Source: Microbulbifer agarilyticus (lineage in GTDB: Bacteria; Pseudomonadota; Gammaproteobacteria; Pseudomonadales; Cellvibrionaceae). From it: a DNA stretch of 64,000 nucleotides. The position numbers and the translations under genes are program-made. Under the pieces are notes generated by a model. It saw only the letters and a list, made by a program, of their open reading frames with translations, made no database searches and was not told the origin of the DNA. The stretch lies in contig NZ_JAIUZM010000002.1 of NCBI RefSeq assembly GCF_020171345.1, positions 682,001 through 746,000 on the forward strand. Direction: 5' to 3'. Position 1 is the first letter of the stretch. Every line of letters starts with the position of its first letter. This document shows positions 27,615 through 37,062 of the stretch, one piece after another.

Positions 27615-28658
27615 GTGACGATTGTTTACCCGTTGAGAGTGCCGCTTGCGAACCTGCCGACGCCATTACAGCCGCTTGATCGTATAACCGAGAAATTCTC
27701 CAAGCCGTTTGGTGGGCCGCGTATTTGGGTTAAGCGTGATGACCTTACGGAGAGTGCCATGTCTGGCAACAAGCTGCGCAAGCTCGAATTTATTGTCGCC
27801 GAGGCCAAGAGAATTGGAGCGGATACACTTATTACCTGTGGTGGTGAGCAATCGAATCACTGCCGAGCCACTGCACTTGCCGCCGCAAAGTGCGGTCTCC
27901 GTGCCCACCTGCTGTTGCGACAAAGCCGCCCGAAGGGCACGCTCAGTGATGCACCGGACGGCAATCTCTTGGTGGATTACCTCGCCGGTGCCCAGGTGAG
28001 CTTGTATCCATTGCAGGAATACCTCACTCGGCTGCCTGACCTTTTCCAGGAATGGGAGCGTCATTATGTGGCGCAAGGCAGCAAAGCACTTTCCATTCCC
28101 ACAGGCGGTAGTGATGGGCTCGGTGTGTGGGGTTATATCGCGGGCGTTGAAGAGCTTATTCAGGATTGTCGGCGCGAAGGTTTCGCCCCCGAGCACCTGG
28201 TGTGCGCAAGTGGTAGCGGGGGGACGCAAGCAGGTATGACGTTGGGCTGCCAATTACTTGGAGAGAGCGCCCTGGTTACCGGATACGCGGTATGTGATGA
28301 CGAGGAATATTTTGTAACCAAAGTTGCCGAAGACGTATCCGACTGGAGCCGCCGCTACCCGGATAAGGTTCCGCAAGGCTTTGTATTTAATCGGGATCAG
28401 GTGAGCGTCGTTGATGACTACATCGGGCCTGGTTACGCAATAGCCACCGATGAAATCTATCAGGCGATTGCGATGTTGGCGCAGCAGGAGGGGCTACTGT
28501 TGGACCCTGTGTACACCGGCAAGGCGTTTTACGGCATGCTGCAAGATATCGAAAAGGGGCGCTATAAAAACAGCGAAAACCTGGTATTTGTACATACTGG
28601 CGGGCAGTTTGGCGTGTTTCCGCAACGCGATGGATTTAAGCGCAGTTGGGACGATTAA
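27615..28658 (+). CDS. D-cysteine desulfhydrase / ACC-deaminase-family PLP enzyme
   Basis: 347 residues from the GTG at 27615, placed six bases after GGGGAG. The PLP lysine is in SGNKLRKLEF, preceded by IWVKRDDLTESAM; CGGEQSNHCRATA and ASGSGGTQAGM form the phosphate-binding parts. D-cysteine desulfhydrase converts D-cysteine to pyruvate, sulfide and ammonia. Close relatives deaminate aminocyclopropane carboxylate or cleave sulfoconjugates, and the sequence alone does not separate these. It is a single gene between terminator and a long intergenic gap. Confidence 0.82.
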   Translation: MTIVYPLRVPLANLPTPLQPLDRITEKFSKPFGGPRIWVKRDDLTESAMSGNKLRKLEFIVAEAKRIGADTLITCGGEQSNHCRATALAAAKCGLRAHLLLRQSRPKGTLSDAPDGNLLVDYLAGAQVSLYPLQEYLTRLPDLFQEWERHYVAQGSKALSIPTGGSDGLGVWGYIAGVEELIQDCRREGFAPEHLVCASGSGGTQAGMTLGCQLLGESALVTGYAVCDDEEYFVTKVAEDVSDWSRRYPDKVPQGFVFNRDQVSVVDDYIGPGYAIATDEIYQAIAMLAQQEGLLLDPVYTGKAFYGMLQDIEKGRYKNSENLVFVHTGGQFGVFPQRDGFKRSWDD

Positions 28659-28991
28659 CAAGCAGTTTGGTGTCAATTTGTTCGGCTAGATGTAGCGGTT
28701 GCGTTAATGCTCTTGCGAACATTGGGTGAACGCGGCGACAGGATTCGCTGTTTTAGCGAGAAATTTGGTGGTTAATCGATTTTTTGGCAGAAAACAGGAC
28801 TTTGATGCTGATAATTGGCGGATTACTGTTCACTTTGTAAGGAAGCTGCTACTCTGGCGCCCAACGTCAGGGGCTGGTTTATAAAAATATTTTCTGATTT
28901 TGTGTGGTGCGCGACTCTGTCTCTGGAAGTTCCGCGCGCGCGTCCAGCCAATGTATGGCACTGATGGTATTTCATTCAAAACGATAAAGTT
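28659..28991 (+). other. AT-rich intergenic region before the AGCS symporter
   Basis: Over 330 bp without a gene. It becomes AT-rich near 28870-28910 (TTTATAAAAATATTTTC), where a promoter would be expected, but I cannot name a clear hexamer pair. A long leader or an operator for an amino-acid regulator is possible. Confidence 0.35.
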
Positions 28992-30662
28992 GTGGGGGTT
29001 GATTTGGAATCATTCAATCAATTTTTGTTGACCCTGGATGGGCTGCTGGGTTCAGCGGTCTGGTTTCCGTGGGTGCTGCTAGGGGTCGGCTTCTTTTTTA
29101 CCCTTTATTTGGGCTTTCCCCAGATCCGCTATTTTGGCCACGCAATCAAGATTGTCCGTGGTAAGTACGATAAGCCGGGCGACCCCGGTGATACCTCACA
29201 CTTTCAGGCTCTCTCTACCGCGCTTTCCGGCACCGTGGGTACCGGTAACATCGGCGGTGTTGGTCTGGCGATTTTCCTCGGTGGCCCCGCGGCACTGTTC
29301 TGGATGTGGGTTACCGCTTTCCTCGGTATGACCACAAAATTTGTGGAAGTTACCCTTTCTCATAAATACCGTATTAAAGCGGCGGATGGCTTCTACGCAG
29401 GTGGCCCCATGTTTTACATGGAGCGCCGTCTCAATATGAAATGGTTGGCGGTGATTTTTGCGATCGCTACCGTAATCAGCTCCTTCGGTACCGGAAGCCT
29501 GCCTCAGGTAAACAACATTGCCCAGGCAATGCATGACACCTTCGGCCTGAGCAAAATGGTTACCGGTGGTGTGTTGGCGATTTTGCTGGGCATGGTGATT
29601 ATTGGTGGTATTACCCGTATCGCCAAGGTTACCTCGACCATTGTTCCGGTAATGGCAACCCTGTACATCATTGGCGCACTCGCGGTGATTCTGTACAACT
29701 ATCAGAACATTATCCCCTCATTCAGCGCCGTATTTGCCGGTGCCTTTAACGGCAGCGCAGCAGTCGGTGGCTTCCTGGGAGCGAGCTTCGCTTACGCGTT
29801 TAACCGTGGTGTAAACCGCGGCCTGTTCTCGAACGAGGCCGGTCAGGGTTCCGCGCCGATCGCCCACGCCGCGGCTCGGGCGGACGAGCCGGTTTCCGAG
29901 GGCATGGTATCCCTGTTGGAGCCGTTCATTGATACCCTGATCATTTGTACGCTGACTGGCCTGGTGATTCTGTCTTCCGGTGTGTGGACCGAGAAGCACA
30001 TGAACCAGTTCGAGCGCGCGGATATGATGGTTGTTGCCGGTACCTACTCGGACAAGGACGAGGCCGACGTTAAGCAACTGTTTGGCTTCCTGAGCAACCA
30101 GAGTAGTGAAGTCATCGCGTACACCGGTGCTATTGTTGTGGCCGATGGTCGTCCGCTGAACGAAAATGAATTTACGATACTGAACTCCCGTTCCGTTGCG
30201 GAAGATGTTGAGTTCCGCGTGGCCGGCGATAACTTCTCCGGGGTTCTGAATGTGAATGACGGGCGTCTCGTGAACCCGAATGTAGATGTCTGGGGTAACT
30301 CGCTGTTGCACTCGGTGGCACTGACCAACCGCGCGTTCCAGAAAGGTTTCTTCGGCGAATACGGTAGTTACATTGTTACGCTGGGGATTTTGCTGTTTGC
30401 ATTCTCCACCGCCATCGCTTGGTCCTATTACGGTGACCGCTCGATGATTTACCTGTTCGGGCCGAAAGCAGTGATGCCTTATCGGTTGGTATACGTTGTC
30501 GCCTTCTTCTGGGCGGCCATTGAAGATACAACGGTTATCTGGAACCTGTCAGCGGTGGCTATTGTATTAATGACACTGCCCAACCTGTTCGGTATTTCGA
30601 TCCTGGCGCGGGAGATGAAAGATACCGTGAAGGACTATTGGAAAGACCCGAGCCATAAATAG
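28992..30662 (+). CDS. Sodium/amino-acid symporter, AGCS family
   Basis: 556 residues from a GTG. The alanine/glycine:cation symporter family (PF01235) is clear from [84 protein letters not shown] and [17 protein letters not shown]. These inner-membrane proteins import alanine, glycine or similar amino acids with sodium, in keeping with a marine life. Between SSGVWTEKH (about 332) and the last helices lies a soluble insertion of about 100 residues that most members lack. A terminator follows directly. Confidence 0.92.
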   Translation: MGVDLESFNQFLLTLDGLLGSAVWFPWVLLGVGFFFTLYLGFPQIRYFGHAIKIVRGKYDKPGDPGDTSHFQALSTALSGTVGTGNIGGVGLAIFLGGPAALFWMWVTAFLGMTTKFVEVTLSHKYRIKAADGFYAGGPMFYMERRLNMKWLAVIFAIATVISSFGTGSLPQVNNIAQAMHDTFGLSKMVTGGVLAILLGMVIIGGITRIAKVTSTIVPVMATLYIIGALAVILYNYQNIIPSFSAVFAGAFNGSAAVGGFLGASFAYAFNRGVNRGLFSNEAGQGSAPIAHAAARADEPVSEGMVSLLEPFIDTLIICTLTGLVILSSGVWTEKHMNQFERADMMVVAGTYSDKDEADVKQLFGFLSNQSSEVIAYTGAIVVADGRPLNENEFTILNSRSVAEDVEFRVAGDNFSGVLNVNDGRLVNPNVDVWGNSLLHSVALTNRAFQKGFFGEYGSYIVTLGILLFAFSTAIAWSYYGDRSMIYLFGPKAVMPYRLVYVVAFFWAAIEDTTVIWNLSAVAIVLMTLPNLFGISILAREMKDTVKDYWKDPSHK

Positions 30663-30683
30663 GCTGAGGTGAATTTCTGATAC

Positions 30684-30714
30684 AAAAAAGCCCGGCAGAT
30701 GCCGGGCTTTTTTA
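30684..30714. terminator. Bidirectional terminator between the AGCS symporter and puuA
   Basis: AAAAAAGCCCGGCA, short loop, TGCCGGGCTTTTTT. It serves converging transcripts. Confidence 0.9.
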
Positions 30715-30733
30715 TTTGCGCATAACTACGTAA

Positions 30734-32068
30734 TCAAACATTCAGTAGCAGAAACTCGCGCTCCCACGAGCTGATTACGCGGTTGAATTCCTCGTACTCA
30801 TCCCGCTTGATTGCCGCCCATGCGCGCACGAAGGTATCGCCGAACATTTCTACCGCCTCAGGACATTCGGCCATCAAGCTCAGTGCATGCTCCTGCGTGC
30901 GGGGCAGGGAGATGGGCTCAACCGAGCAATCGCCTTTATAAGGCTCGCTTGGGGAAACCTTGTTCATCATGCCCAGGTAGCCACAGGCGAGTGATGTGGC
31001 AATCGCCAGGTACGGGTTACAGTCGGCACCGGGGAATCGATTCTCCAGACGCTTAGCCTGCGGAGAGCTATCCGGTACGCGCAAACCTGTGGTGCGGTTG
31101 TCGTAGCCCCAATGCAGACTGATCGGCGCCGCGTTTTCCTTGGTGAAGCGACGGTATGAGTTTACGTTGGGCGCAAAGAATGTCATGAATCCCGGGGTAT
31201 ACTTCTGCATACCGCCGATGAAGTGCATGAAGCGTTCGTTTTCCGCACCGTCGTCGTCCACAAAAATGTTTTTGCCGGTATTAACGTCCACAATGCTTTG
31301 GTGCAAATGCAATGCACTGCCCGGTTCGTCGGCCATGGGCTTTGCCATGAACGTGGCATAGATACCATGGCGTAGGGCGGTTTCACGTACCGTACGCTTG
31401 AAGGTAAATACCTGGTCGGCCAGCTTTAATGGGTCGCCATGCAGAAAGTTGATTTCCATCTGCGCGGTGCCCGATTCGTGAATCAGCGTGTCCACGTCCA
31501 GGCCCTGGGCCTCCGAGAAGTCATACATGTCCTCGATAATGGACTCGTACTCGTTTGCCGCATCAATACTGTAGGATTGGCGGGTTTTCTCGGTGCGTCC
31601 AGAGCGGCCGACCGGTGCCGAGAGCTTCTCGTCCGGGTCGAGGTTTTTCTTTACCAGATAGAATTCAACTTCCGGTGCAACCACAGGCTTCCAACCCTGC
31701 TCTGCGTATTTATCCAGAACAAATTTCAGAATATTACGTGTGCTAATCGGGTGGGGCTTGCCGTCACGGGTGTAGCAGTCGTGGATGATCTGCGCGGTTG
31801 GCTCGTTCGCCCAGGGGTTGAGGCGGATAGAGTCCGGGTCGGGGACCAGAAGCATATCGGTATCCGCCGGGTCTACCAGTTCGTTGTGCTCGTCAACGTA
31901 GTCCCCGGTCACGGTCTGAACGAGGATGCTCTCTGGCAGACGGCTGTCTTCAGTAAGGAACTTGTCGGTGGGGGTAAATTTACCCCGTGCATTTCCAGAC
32001 ATGTCCGGTACCAGGCACTCGACTTCGGAGATGGAATGTTCCGCGAGCCACTGGGTTATCTTGTCCAT
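30734..32068 (-). CDS. puuA: Gamma-glutamylputrescine synthetase (glutamine-synthetase family)
   Basis: 444 residues. It has the glutamine synthetase fold, with the beta-grasp N-terminus (VECLVPDMSGNARGKFTP), the ATP-site region PEVEFYLV, MEINFLHGDPLKLADQVF, the substrate segment GSALHLHQSI and the late NRFPGADCNPYLAIA. The N-terminal DMSGNARGK is typical of the PuuA group rather than of GlnA, and the tyrosine-adenylylation tail of GlnA is absent. PuuA joins glutamate to putrescine with ATP. The oxidase gene for its product is divergent, 302 bp away. Confidence 0.87.
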   Translation of the reverse strand: MDKITQWLAEHSISEVECLVPDMSGNARGKFTPTDKFLTEDSRLPESILVQTVTGDYVDEHNELVDPADTDMLLVPDPDSIRLNPWANEPTAQIIHDCYTRDGKPHPISTRNILKFVLDKYAEQGWKPVVAPEVEFYLVKKNLDPDEKLSAPVGRSGRTEKTRQSYSIDAANEYESIIEDMYDFSEAQGLDVDTLIHESGTAQMEINFLHGDPLKLADQVFTFKRTVRETALRHGIYATFMAKPMADEPGSALHLHQSIVDVNTGKNIFVDDDGAENERFMHFIGGMQKYTPGFMTFFAPNVNSYRRFTKENAAPISLHWGYDNRTTGLRVPDSSPQAKRLENRFPGADCNPYLAIATSLACGYLGMMNKVSPSEPYKGDCSVEPISLPRTQEHALSLMAECPEAVEMFGDTFVRAWAAIKRDEYEEFNRVISSWEREFLLLNV

Positions 32069-32370
32069 GTTACACCTTGAGATTGGAAGGCTTGTTTATA
32101 GGTATCTTGCCAAATTCGCCAAAACATTAGCGTAGATTCTTATGGTGAGCGAAGGTTTGGCAGCCGGCGGACAACAATTTTTCTCGCCAGGGCTTTGATT
32201 ATGACAAAAAACCGAATTATCATTCAACAAATACTGAATAATGATTCGGTTTTGTTTTGCAGGGGTGCCGCTGGCGCAACCGCCAAGTGGTTAGTAATGG
32301 GGCTATGTCCTTAACAATGCCTGGGTGCGAGACAGAACCGGTTGCATCTAATTGACTTTGGAGATCCTTC
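32069..32370. other. puuA-puuB divergent control region
   Basis: 302 bp between two genes of one pathway on opposite strands. It holds a 19-bp inverted repeat at 32208-32253 and must contain both promoters. No local regulator gene of the PuuR type is present. Confidence 0.5.
32208..32253. repeat. 19-bp inverted repeat between puuA and puuB
   Basis: The left arm AAAACCGAATTATCATTCA (32208-32226) and right arm TGAATAATGATTCGGTTTT (32235-32253) pair at 17 of 19 positions, around the loop ACAAATAC. Both mismatches can form a G-U pair in RNA read from one strand. T-rich sequence flanks the arms on both sides, so it can also fold as a terminator-like hairpin. Confidence 0.85.
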
Positions 32371-33678
32371 ATGACCGCTAGCGGAAGCGTTTCAAAGCTA
32401 CTCGGCCATACCGATTCCTATTACGCGGCAAGTGCCAACCCTGCACCAGGTTATCCTCGCTTGCAGGGCGACATCGAGGCCGATGTGTGCATTATTGGTG
32501 CAGGCTATACCGGCCTTTCCTCTGCGTTGCACCTTGCTGAGCGCGGCTACAAAGTCGTGGTGCTCGAGGCCGAACGTATTGGCTGGGGGGCCTCGGGCCG
32601 CAACGGAGGCCACGTGGGAGTAGGGCAGCGCAAGGGGCAGGAAGACCTGGAAAAGATGCTCGGTTTCGACACCGCCAAGGTCCTCTGGGACATGGGCGTT
32701 GAGGCCGTGCAACTCGTCGAGTCACTGGTCACCAAGCACGACATCGAATGTGACCTAAAACGGGGCATCATGCACCTGGCGGCCAAAGAGAGCCACGATG
32801 ACGAGCTGAAATCCGAAGTTGATCTGCTGAACGAACGCTACGGCTATGACCAGATCCGCTATGCCGATCGCCACGAGGTCGGCGAGCTGGTTGGATCTGA
32901 GCGGTTTTACGGTGGCCAGGTAGATAGTGGGTCGCTGCATCTACACCCCCTGAATTTCGCCCTCGGTCTCGCGGATGCCGCGGCCGCGGCGGGTGTGCAA
33001 TTTTATGAGCACAGCCGTGTCACCAGTTATCACGGCGGCAGCCCCTGCGTAGTCAGCACCTCCGGTGGACGGGTATATGCCAAGAATGTGGTCCTGGCCT
33101 GCAACGGTTACCTTGGAGGTCTAGAGCCTCGCATGGCCGGGCGCATCATGCCCATCAACAACTTTGTGCTTGCCACCGAGCCACTGAGCGATGGGTTGGC
33201 ACAGGAATTGATAGCGAACGACTACGCGCTGCAGGACACCCTGTTTGTGATCAATTATTGGAAGCTGTCCGGTGATAATCGGTTGGTGTTTGGCGGTGGA
33301 GAAAACTATACGTCGCGCTTCCCTCAGGACATCAGGGCGTTCGTGCGTAAGTACATGCTGGAAATCTACCCGCAGCTTGCGGATACCCGTATCGATTACG
33401 GGTGGGGCGGTACCCTTGCCATCACCATGAACCGAATGCCGAGCATCGGCCGCCTGGAGCCAAATGTGTACTACAGCCAGGGCTATTCCGGTCACGGTGT
33501 TCCCACGGCGACCTTCGCCGGCAAAATTCTTTCGGAAGTTATTGCCGGAACGGAGGAGAGATTTGATATATTGTCGCGCATTCCGACGCCAAGGTTCCCG
33601 GGTGGTACCTTGCTGCGTTGGCCTGGGCTGGTCGCAGGCATGCTGTACTACAGCATGATGGACAAGCTGGGCCGGTAG
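32371..33678 (+). CDS. puuB: FAD-dependent oxidoreductase, gamma-glutamylputrescine oxidase type
   Basis: 435 residues of the DAO family. The FAD dinucleotide-binding motif is VCIIGAGYTGLSSALHLAERGY followed by VVLEAERIGWGASGRNGGH; LACNGYLGGLEP and the C-terminal YSQGYSGHGVPTATFAGKI are typical of PuuB. It oxidises gamma-glutamylputrescine to the aldehyde, releasing ammonia and hydrogen peroxide. Divergence from puuA supports this assignment over other amino-acid oxidases. Genes for the later steps (puuC, puuD) are not in the window. Confidence 0.85.
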   Translation: MTASGSVSKLLGHTDSYYAASANPAPGYPRLQGDIEADVCIIGAGYTGLSSALHLAERGYKVVVLEAERIGWGASGRNGGHVGVGQRKGQEDLEKMLGFDTAKVLWDMGVEAVQLVESLVTKHDIECDLKRGIMHLAAKESHDDELKSEVDLLNERYGYDQIRYADRHEVGELVGSERFYGGQVDSGSLHLHPLNFALGLADAAAAAGVQFYEHSRVTSYHGGSPCVVSTSGGRVYAKNVVLACNGYLGGLEPRMAGRIMPINNFVLATEPLSDGLAQELIANDYALQDTLFVINYWKLSGDNRLVFGGGENYTSRFPQDIRAFVRKYMLEIYPQLADTRIDYGWGGTLAITMNRMPSIGRLEPNVYYSQGYSGHGVPTATFAGKILSEVIAGTEERFDILSRIPTPRFPGGTLLRWPGLVAGMLYYSMMDKLGR

Positions 33679-33887
33679 ACTTACTCGATTTCTTTGCTTT
33701 GTGGCGATGCGGCACAGCGAAAATCCTGTGTCGTTATTGCCATGCTTCGGCAGGGTGCGGGTACAAATAAAAGTTGAAGAATTGTTCGGTTTATGAAATA
33801 ACAGACCGATCAGTTTACAAGCACTGGGTCCGTCCGAGCGGTATCTATGGGCACAAACCCGACAAAAATAACCCACGGGGAGTAACG

Positions 33888-36251
33888 ATGACGCTATCAG
33901 ACCGGTCTTTCATGGCCAAAAAGAACCTGCTTTCCTCCACCATCGGCGCAGTAGTTTTCACTGTCGGTGCCGGCGCGGTGGCCGCAGAGATTGAAGAAGT
34001 AACGGTAACTGCACAGATGCGTGCAGAATCCTTGAAAGACGTTCCCGCAGCGGTCACCGCATTCACTGGCGATACCGTTAAGAACAGCAACCTGAGCGAC
34101 TTTAAGGACTTGTTTGCCCTTACCCCGGGCATTTCCGGCGAGACCAACGACTCCTACTTCGACTCCGTCTCCGTGCGCGGTGTCAACAACAACAGCTTCG
34201 GTAGCGGTAGCGATCCGGCGCTGGGTATTTTCCTCGATGGTGTGTACCAGAGCCGCACCGGTGCCACTCCAAGCATGTATGACCTCGAGCGCGTGGAAGT
34301 GATCAAGGGCCCACAGGGCACCCTGTTCGGCCGCAATACCGCTTCCGGTGCCATCTCCATGGTTTCCAAGAAGCCTGGTGAAGCCTTTACTGGCGATATT
34401 TCCGTGGGTGCCGGCCAGTACGGTCGCACCGAACTGGAAGGTGGTGTCGATGTTCCGGTAAGCGAAGACTTTTCCGTGCGTATCGCCGGTAAGCACTTCT
34501 CTGAAGACGGTCACGTTAAGAACCTCACTACCGGTGGCGACCTGGGCGCCAGCGAGCTGAACGCCGCGCGTATCACCGCGGTATACGAAGCCTCCGAGGC
34601 CACCACGGTGACCCTGCTGGCGCAGTACGAAGACCGTGAGAGCGATGGCTCCATTTATCGCGCCTTCGACAACGATGCCGGTTACAACTACGACATTCCG
34701 GAAGGTGCCTACGACGAGGTGTACAACGACGTCGATGGTCTCGACAAGTCTGAGATCGCCGACGTGGTCCTCACCGTGGAGCACGAGCTCGCCGGTGGTA
34801 GCACCCTGACTTCCATTACCGGTTACAAGTCCCACAAGTACTCCTACCGCGAGGACTTCGACGGTACCCCGTACCCGATCGATACCTATACACGCGAGCA
34901 GACTGGTGAGTTCTTCAGCCAAGAATTCCGTATTGCCTCAAACAACAGCGGTCCGTTCAACTACGTACTGGGTGCGTCCTACTACCAGGAAGAGCTGGAA
35001 GCGAGCTTCGCCGGTATCGACAACGAAGACTTTATCTGTGACGGCATTTATGCGGACGAGTGGGAAGAGGGCCTCGACAGTTTTGTAACCTGTGACGCAC
35101 TGCCGCAGGACGTGCTCGATGAAGCCTTTGGCTTCGAAGGCGAGCCGTGGGAGTACGCCACCGACAACCTGTCTATCGAAGCCGCCGACACCCTCGGTGA
35201 CTACAAGGGCTGGGGTGTATTTGCCAACACCACCTTCGATATCACCGAATCCACCACGCTTGGCCTGGGTGTGCGTTACACCGAAGACCAGAAGACCTAC
35301 GACGTAGTTTCTCCGTGGCCAGAAACCTGGACTGGTGGCTGGAACTACCAGGCCATGTATACCGATGAGGATGGTATTACCGGAGACAACACCTGGAGCA
35401 ACGTGTCTGGCCGTGTAACCCTGACCCACGAGCTGAGCGACGAGCTGACCACCTACGCCAGCGTTGCAACCGGCTACAAGTCCGGTGGTTTCGACTACCT
35501 GTCCTACAACATTACCGACCCGGCGTACGGCGACACCTACGAGAGTCAGGCTGACTGGCTGTGGGAGCAGGGTTACGAGGTCAACGCCAACAACGCCGAA
35601 CCGAGCAAGTTCGACGAGGAAACCGTGCTGTCCTACGAGCTGGGTGTGAAAGCTCGCCTGCTGGACAACCGCCTGGCCCTGAACGCCGCCGCGTTCCAGT
35701 ACACCTATGAAGACATGCAGCAGGCATTCTGGGTAGGTGCGGCAGCGATCACCCGCAACGTGGGTGAATCTGAAGGTCGCGGCCTGGAAGTGGACGCACG
35801 CTGGCTGATCACCGACAACCTGGATCTGTACTTCGGTGCAGCACTGCTCGACACCGAGTTCAATGGTGCGCCGGAAGAACTGTGTGATGCGTGCAACGGC
35901 AACGAGATGGCCTTCTCTCCGAAGTTCTCTTCCGCCACCGTGCTGACGTACACCCAGACAACCGGCTTCGGTGAGCTGTCTTATTCCAGTGAATACACCT
36001 ACACCGGTGAGCAGTGGTCCGAGCTGGAAAACACCGAAGCGGTGAAGCTGGATGCCCGCAACGTGGTGAACCTGCGTGTAGCCCTGACTTCTCCGGCAGA
36101 GAACTGGACCGCTGGTATCTACGCCGAGAACGTGACCGGCGAAGAGTTCTACCACTGGGGTTACGCAGATGCGCTGTATAACCTGCCGGCCACCAAGACC
36201 GATCCTTCGCGTGGTCGCGTTGTTGGGGTCAACATGGATTACCGCTTCTAA
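33888..36251 (+). CDS. TonB-dependent outer-membrane receptor
   Basis: 787 residues from ATG 33888, with GGGGAG upstream. A signal peptide (about 8-33, ending GAVAAE) is followed by a TonB-box-like EEVTVTAQ, a plug domain (PAAVTAFTGDTV, FLDGVYQSR, VEVIKGPQGTLFGRNTASGAIS) and a 22-strand barrel ending in aromatic DYRF. This style is common in marine gammaproteobacteria for iron chelates, vitamins or plant- and algal-derived compounds; the ligand is not defined. Codon use is strongly biased to GCC, CTG, GGT and AAC, suggesting high expression. A terminator follows; TetR and a 5'-nucleotidase gene lie downstream. Confidence 0.93.
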   Translation: MTLSDRSFMAKKNLLSSTIGAVVFTVGAGAVAAEIEEVTVTAQMRAESLKDVPAAVTAFTGDTVKNSNLSDFKDLFALTPGISGETNDSYFDSVSVRGVNNNSFGSGSDPALGIFLDGVYQSRTGATPSMYDLERVEVIKGPQGTLFGRNTASGAISMVSKKPGEAFTGDISVGAGQYGRTELEGGVDVPVSEDFSVRIAGKHFSEDGHVKNLTTGGDLGASELNAARITAVYEASEATTVTLLAQYEDRESDGSIYRAFDNDAGYNYDIPEGAYDEVYNDVDGLDKSEIADVVLTVEHELAGGSTLTSITGYKSHKYSYREDFDGTPYPIDTYTREQTGEFFSQEFRIASNNSGPFNYVLGASYYQEELEASFAGIDNEDFICDGIYADEWEEGLDSFVTCDALPQDVLDEAFGFEGEPWEYATDNLSIEAADTLGDYKGWGVFANTTFDITESTTLGLGVRYTEDQKTYDVVSPWPETWTGGWNYQAMYTDEDGITGDNTWSNVSGRVTLTHELSDELTTYASVATGYKSGGFDYLSYNITDPAYGDTYESQADWLWEQGYEVNANNAEPSKFDEETVLSYELGVKARLLDNRLALNAAAFQYTYEDMQQAFWVGAAAITRNVGESEGRGLEVDARWLITDNLDLYFGAALLDTEFNGAPEELCDACNGNEMAFSPKFSSATVLTYTQTTGFGELSYSSEYTYTGEQWSELENTEAVKLDARNVVNLRVALTSPAENWTAGIYAENVTGEEFYHWGYADALYNLPATKTDPSRGRVVGVNMDYRF

Positions 36252-36283
36252 TTGATTCCATTCGCGTCTCACAGGATGGGAAT

Positions 36284-36315
36284 AAAAGGCCGGCAGAAAT
36301 GCCGGCCTTTTTTTT
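36284..36315 (+). terminator. Rho-independent terminator after the TonB receptor
   Basis: AAAAGGCCGGCA, loop GAAA, TGCCGGCC and eight T residues. Confidence 0.92.
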
Positions 36316-36366
36316 GGTGAGTGGTTTGGCTAATTGTGTTAAAAAGCACGTTCAGTAGCAGGGAAG

Positions 36367-37053
36367 ATGGACGTGTCCAGCTCAGACAATCAACGCCGTA
36401 GAAACCAGTTGTCACCGCGCCGAGAGCCCGTTCAGGCGAGGGCACGCGAGCGCGCCCGTCAGATTCTGGACACCACCGGCTATTTGCTCGAACGGGTCGG
36501 CCTCAACGACCTCACTACCATTCTGATCGCCAAGGAGCTTGGTGTTTCCGTTGGTTCCGTATATCACTACTTTCCCAACAAGCATGCGATCCTCTACGCG
36601 ATGGGAGAGCAGTGGCTCACCAGCCTTACCGAGCGCCTGAACGAACTCGCAGCAAGCCACCTCGAGCGCCTCAGTCTGCGCGAATTCCTCGACGAACTCT
36701 TGTCGCGCTGGCTCTCGGTATACCGTGAGCAGCGCGGTCTGTTGCCGTTGGTACAGGCCATGTGGGGTGTGCCGGAACTGCATGAGCTGGATGAGCGTCA
36801 TGACGAGCTGGTAATCAACCATTTAATGCGGATGTTTAGCCGACTCGGTTTTACCTGTCCGCCTAACGAGTCTAACCGCCTGGCGCGCGCCACTCTGGAA
36901 ACCTGCCATGCCATGCTGCTGGTTGTGGTAAATCAAGCGGGGGTCCGTTCGGAGCGGACCCGCGAAGACTTACTTAACATGCTGATGGTTCTACTTGAGC
37001 CGCATCGTAACGATGAACGGCCTTCGGGCCTCGACGATGTTGAGGCTCCGTAA
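36367..37053 (+). CDS. TetR/AcrR-family transcriptional regulator
   Basis: 228 residues. The N-terminal DNA-binding domain (about 25-72) contains RARQILDTTGYLLERVGLND followed by LIAKELGVSVGSVYHYFPNKHAIL, the TetR helix-turn-helix. The C-terminal part is helical and is the presumed ligand/dimer domain. It lies between a TonB receptor and a 5'-nucleotidase gene whose start is 9 bp after its stop; the latter pair is probably one transcript. Its target may be the receptor, but no operator is obvious. Confidence 0.9.
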   Translation: MDVSSSDNQRRRNQLSPRREPVQARARERARQILDTTGYLLERVGLNDLTTILIAKELGVSVGSVYHYFPNKHAILYAMGEQWLTSLTERLNELAASHLERLSLREFLDELLSRWLSVYREQRGLLPLVQAMWGVPELHELDERHDELVINHLMRMFSRLGFTCPPNESNRLARATLETCHAMLLVVVNQAGVRSERTREDLLNMLMVLLEPHRNDERPSGLDDVEAP

Positions 37054-37062
37054 GGCGTTCAA

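Noticed and set aside
30734..32068. Calling the glutamine-synthetase-like gene glnA
   Set aside because: The N-terminal DMSGNARGK style, lack of the GlnA adenylylation tail and the divergent oxidase gene fit PuuA better.
34938..36272. A minus-strand open frame of 444 codons within the TonB receptor gene
   Set aside because: Shadow of a strongly codon-biased gene; no domain and no promoter.
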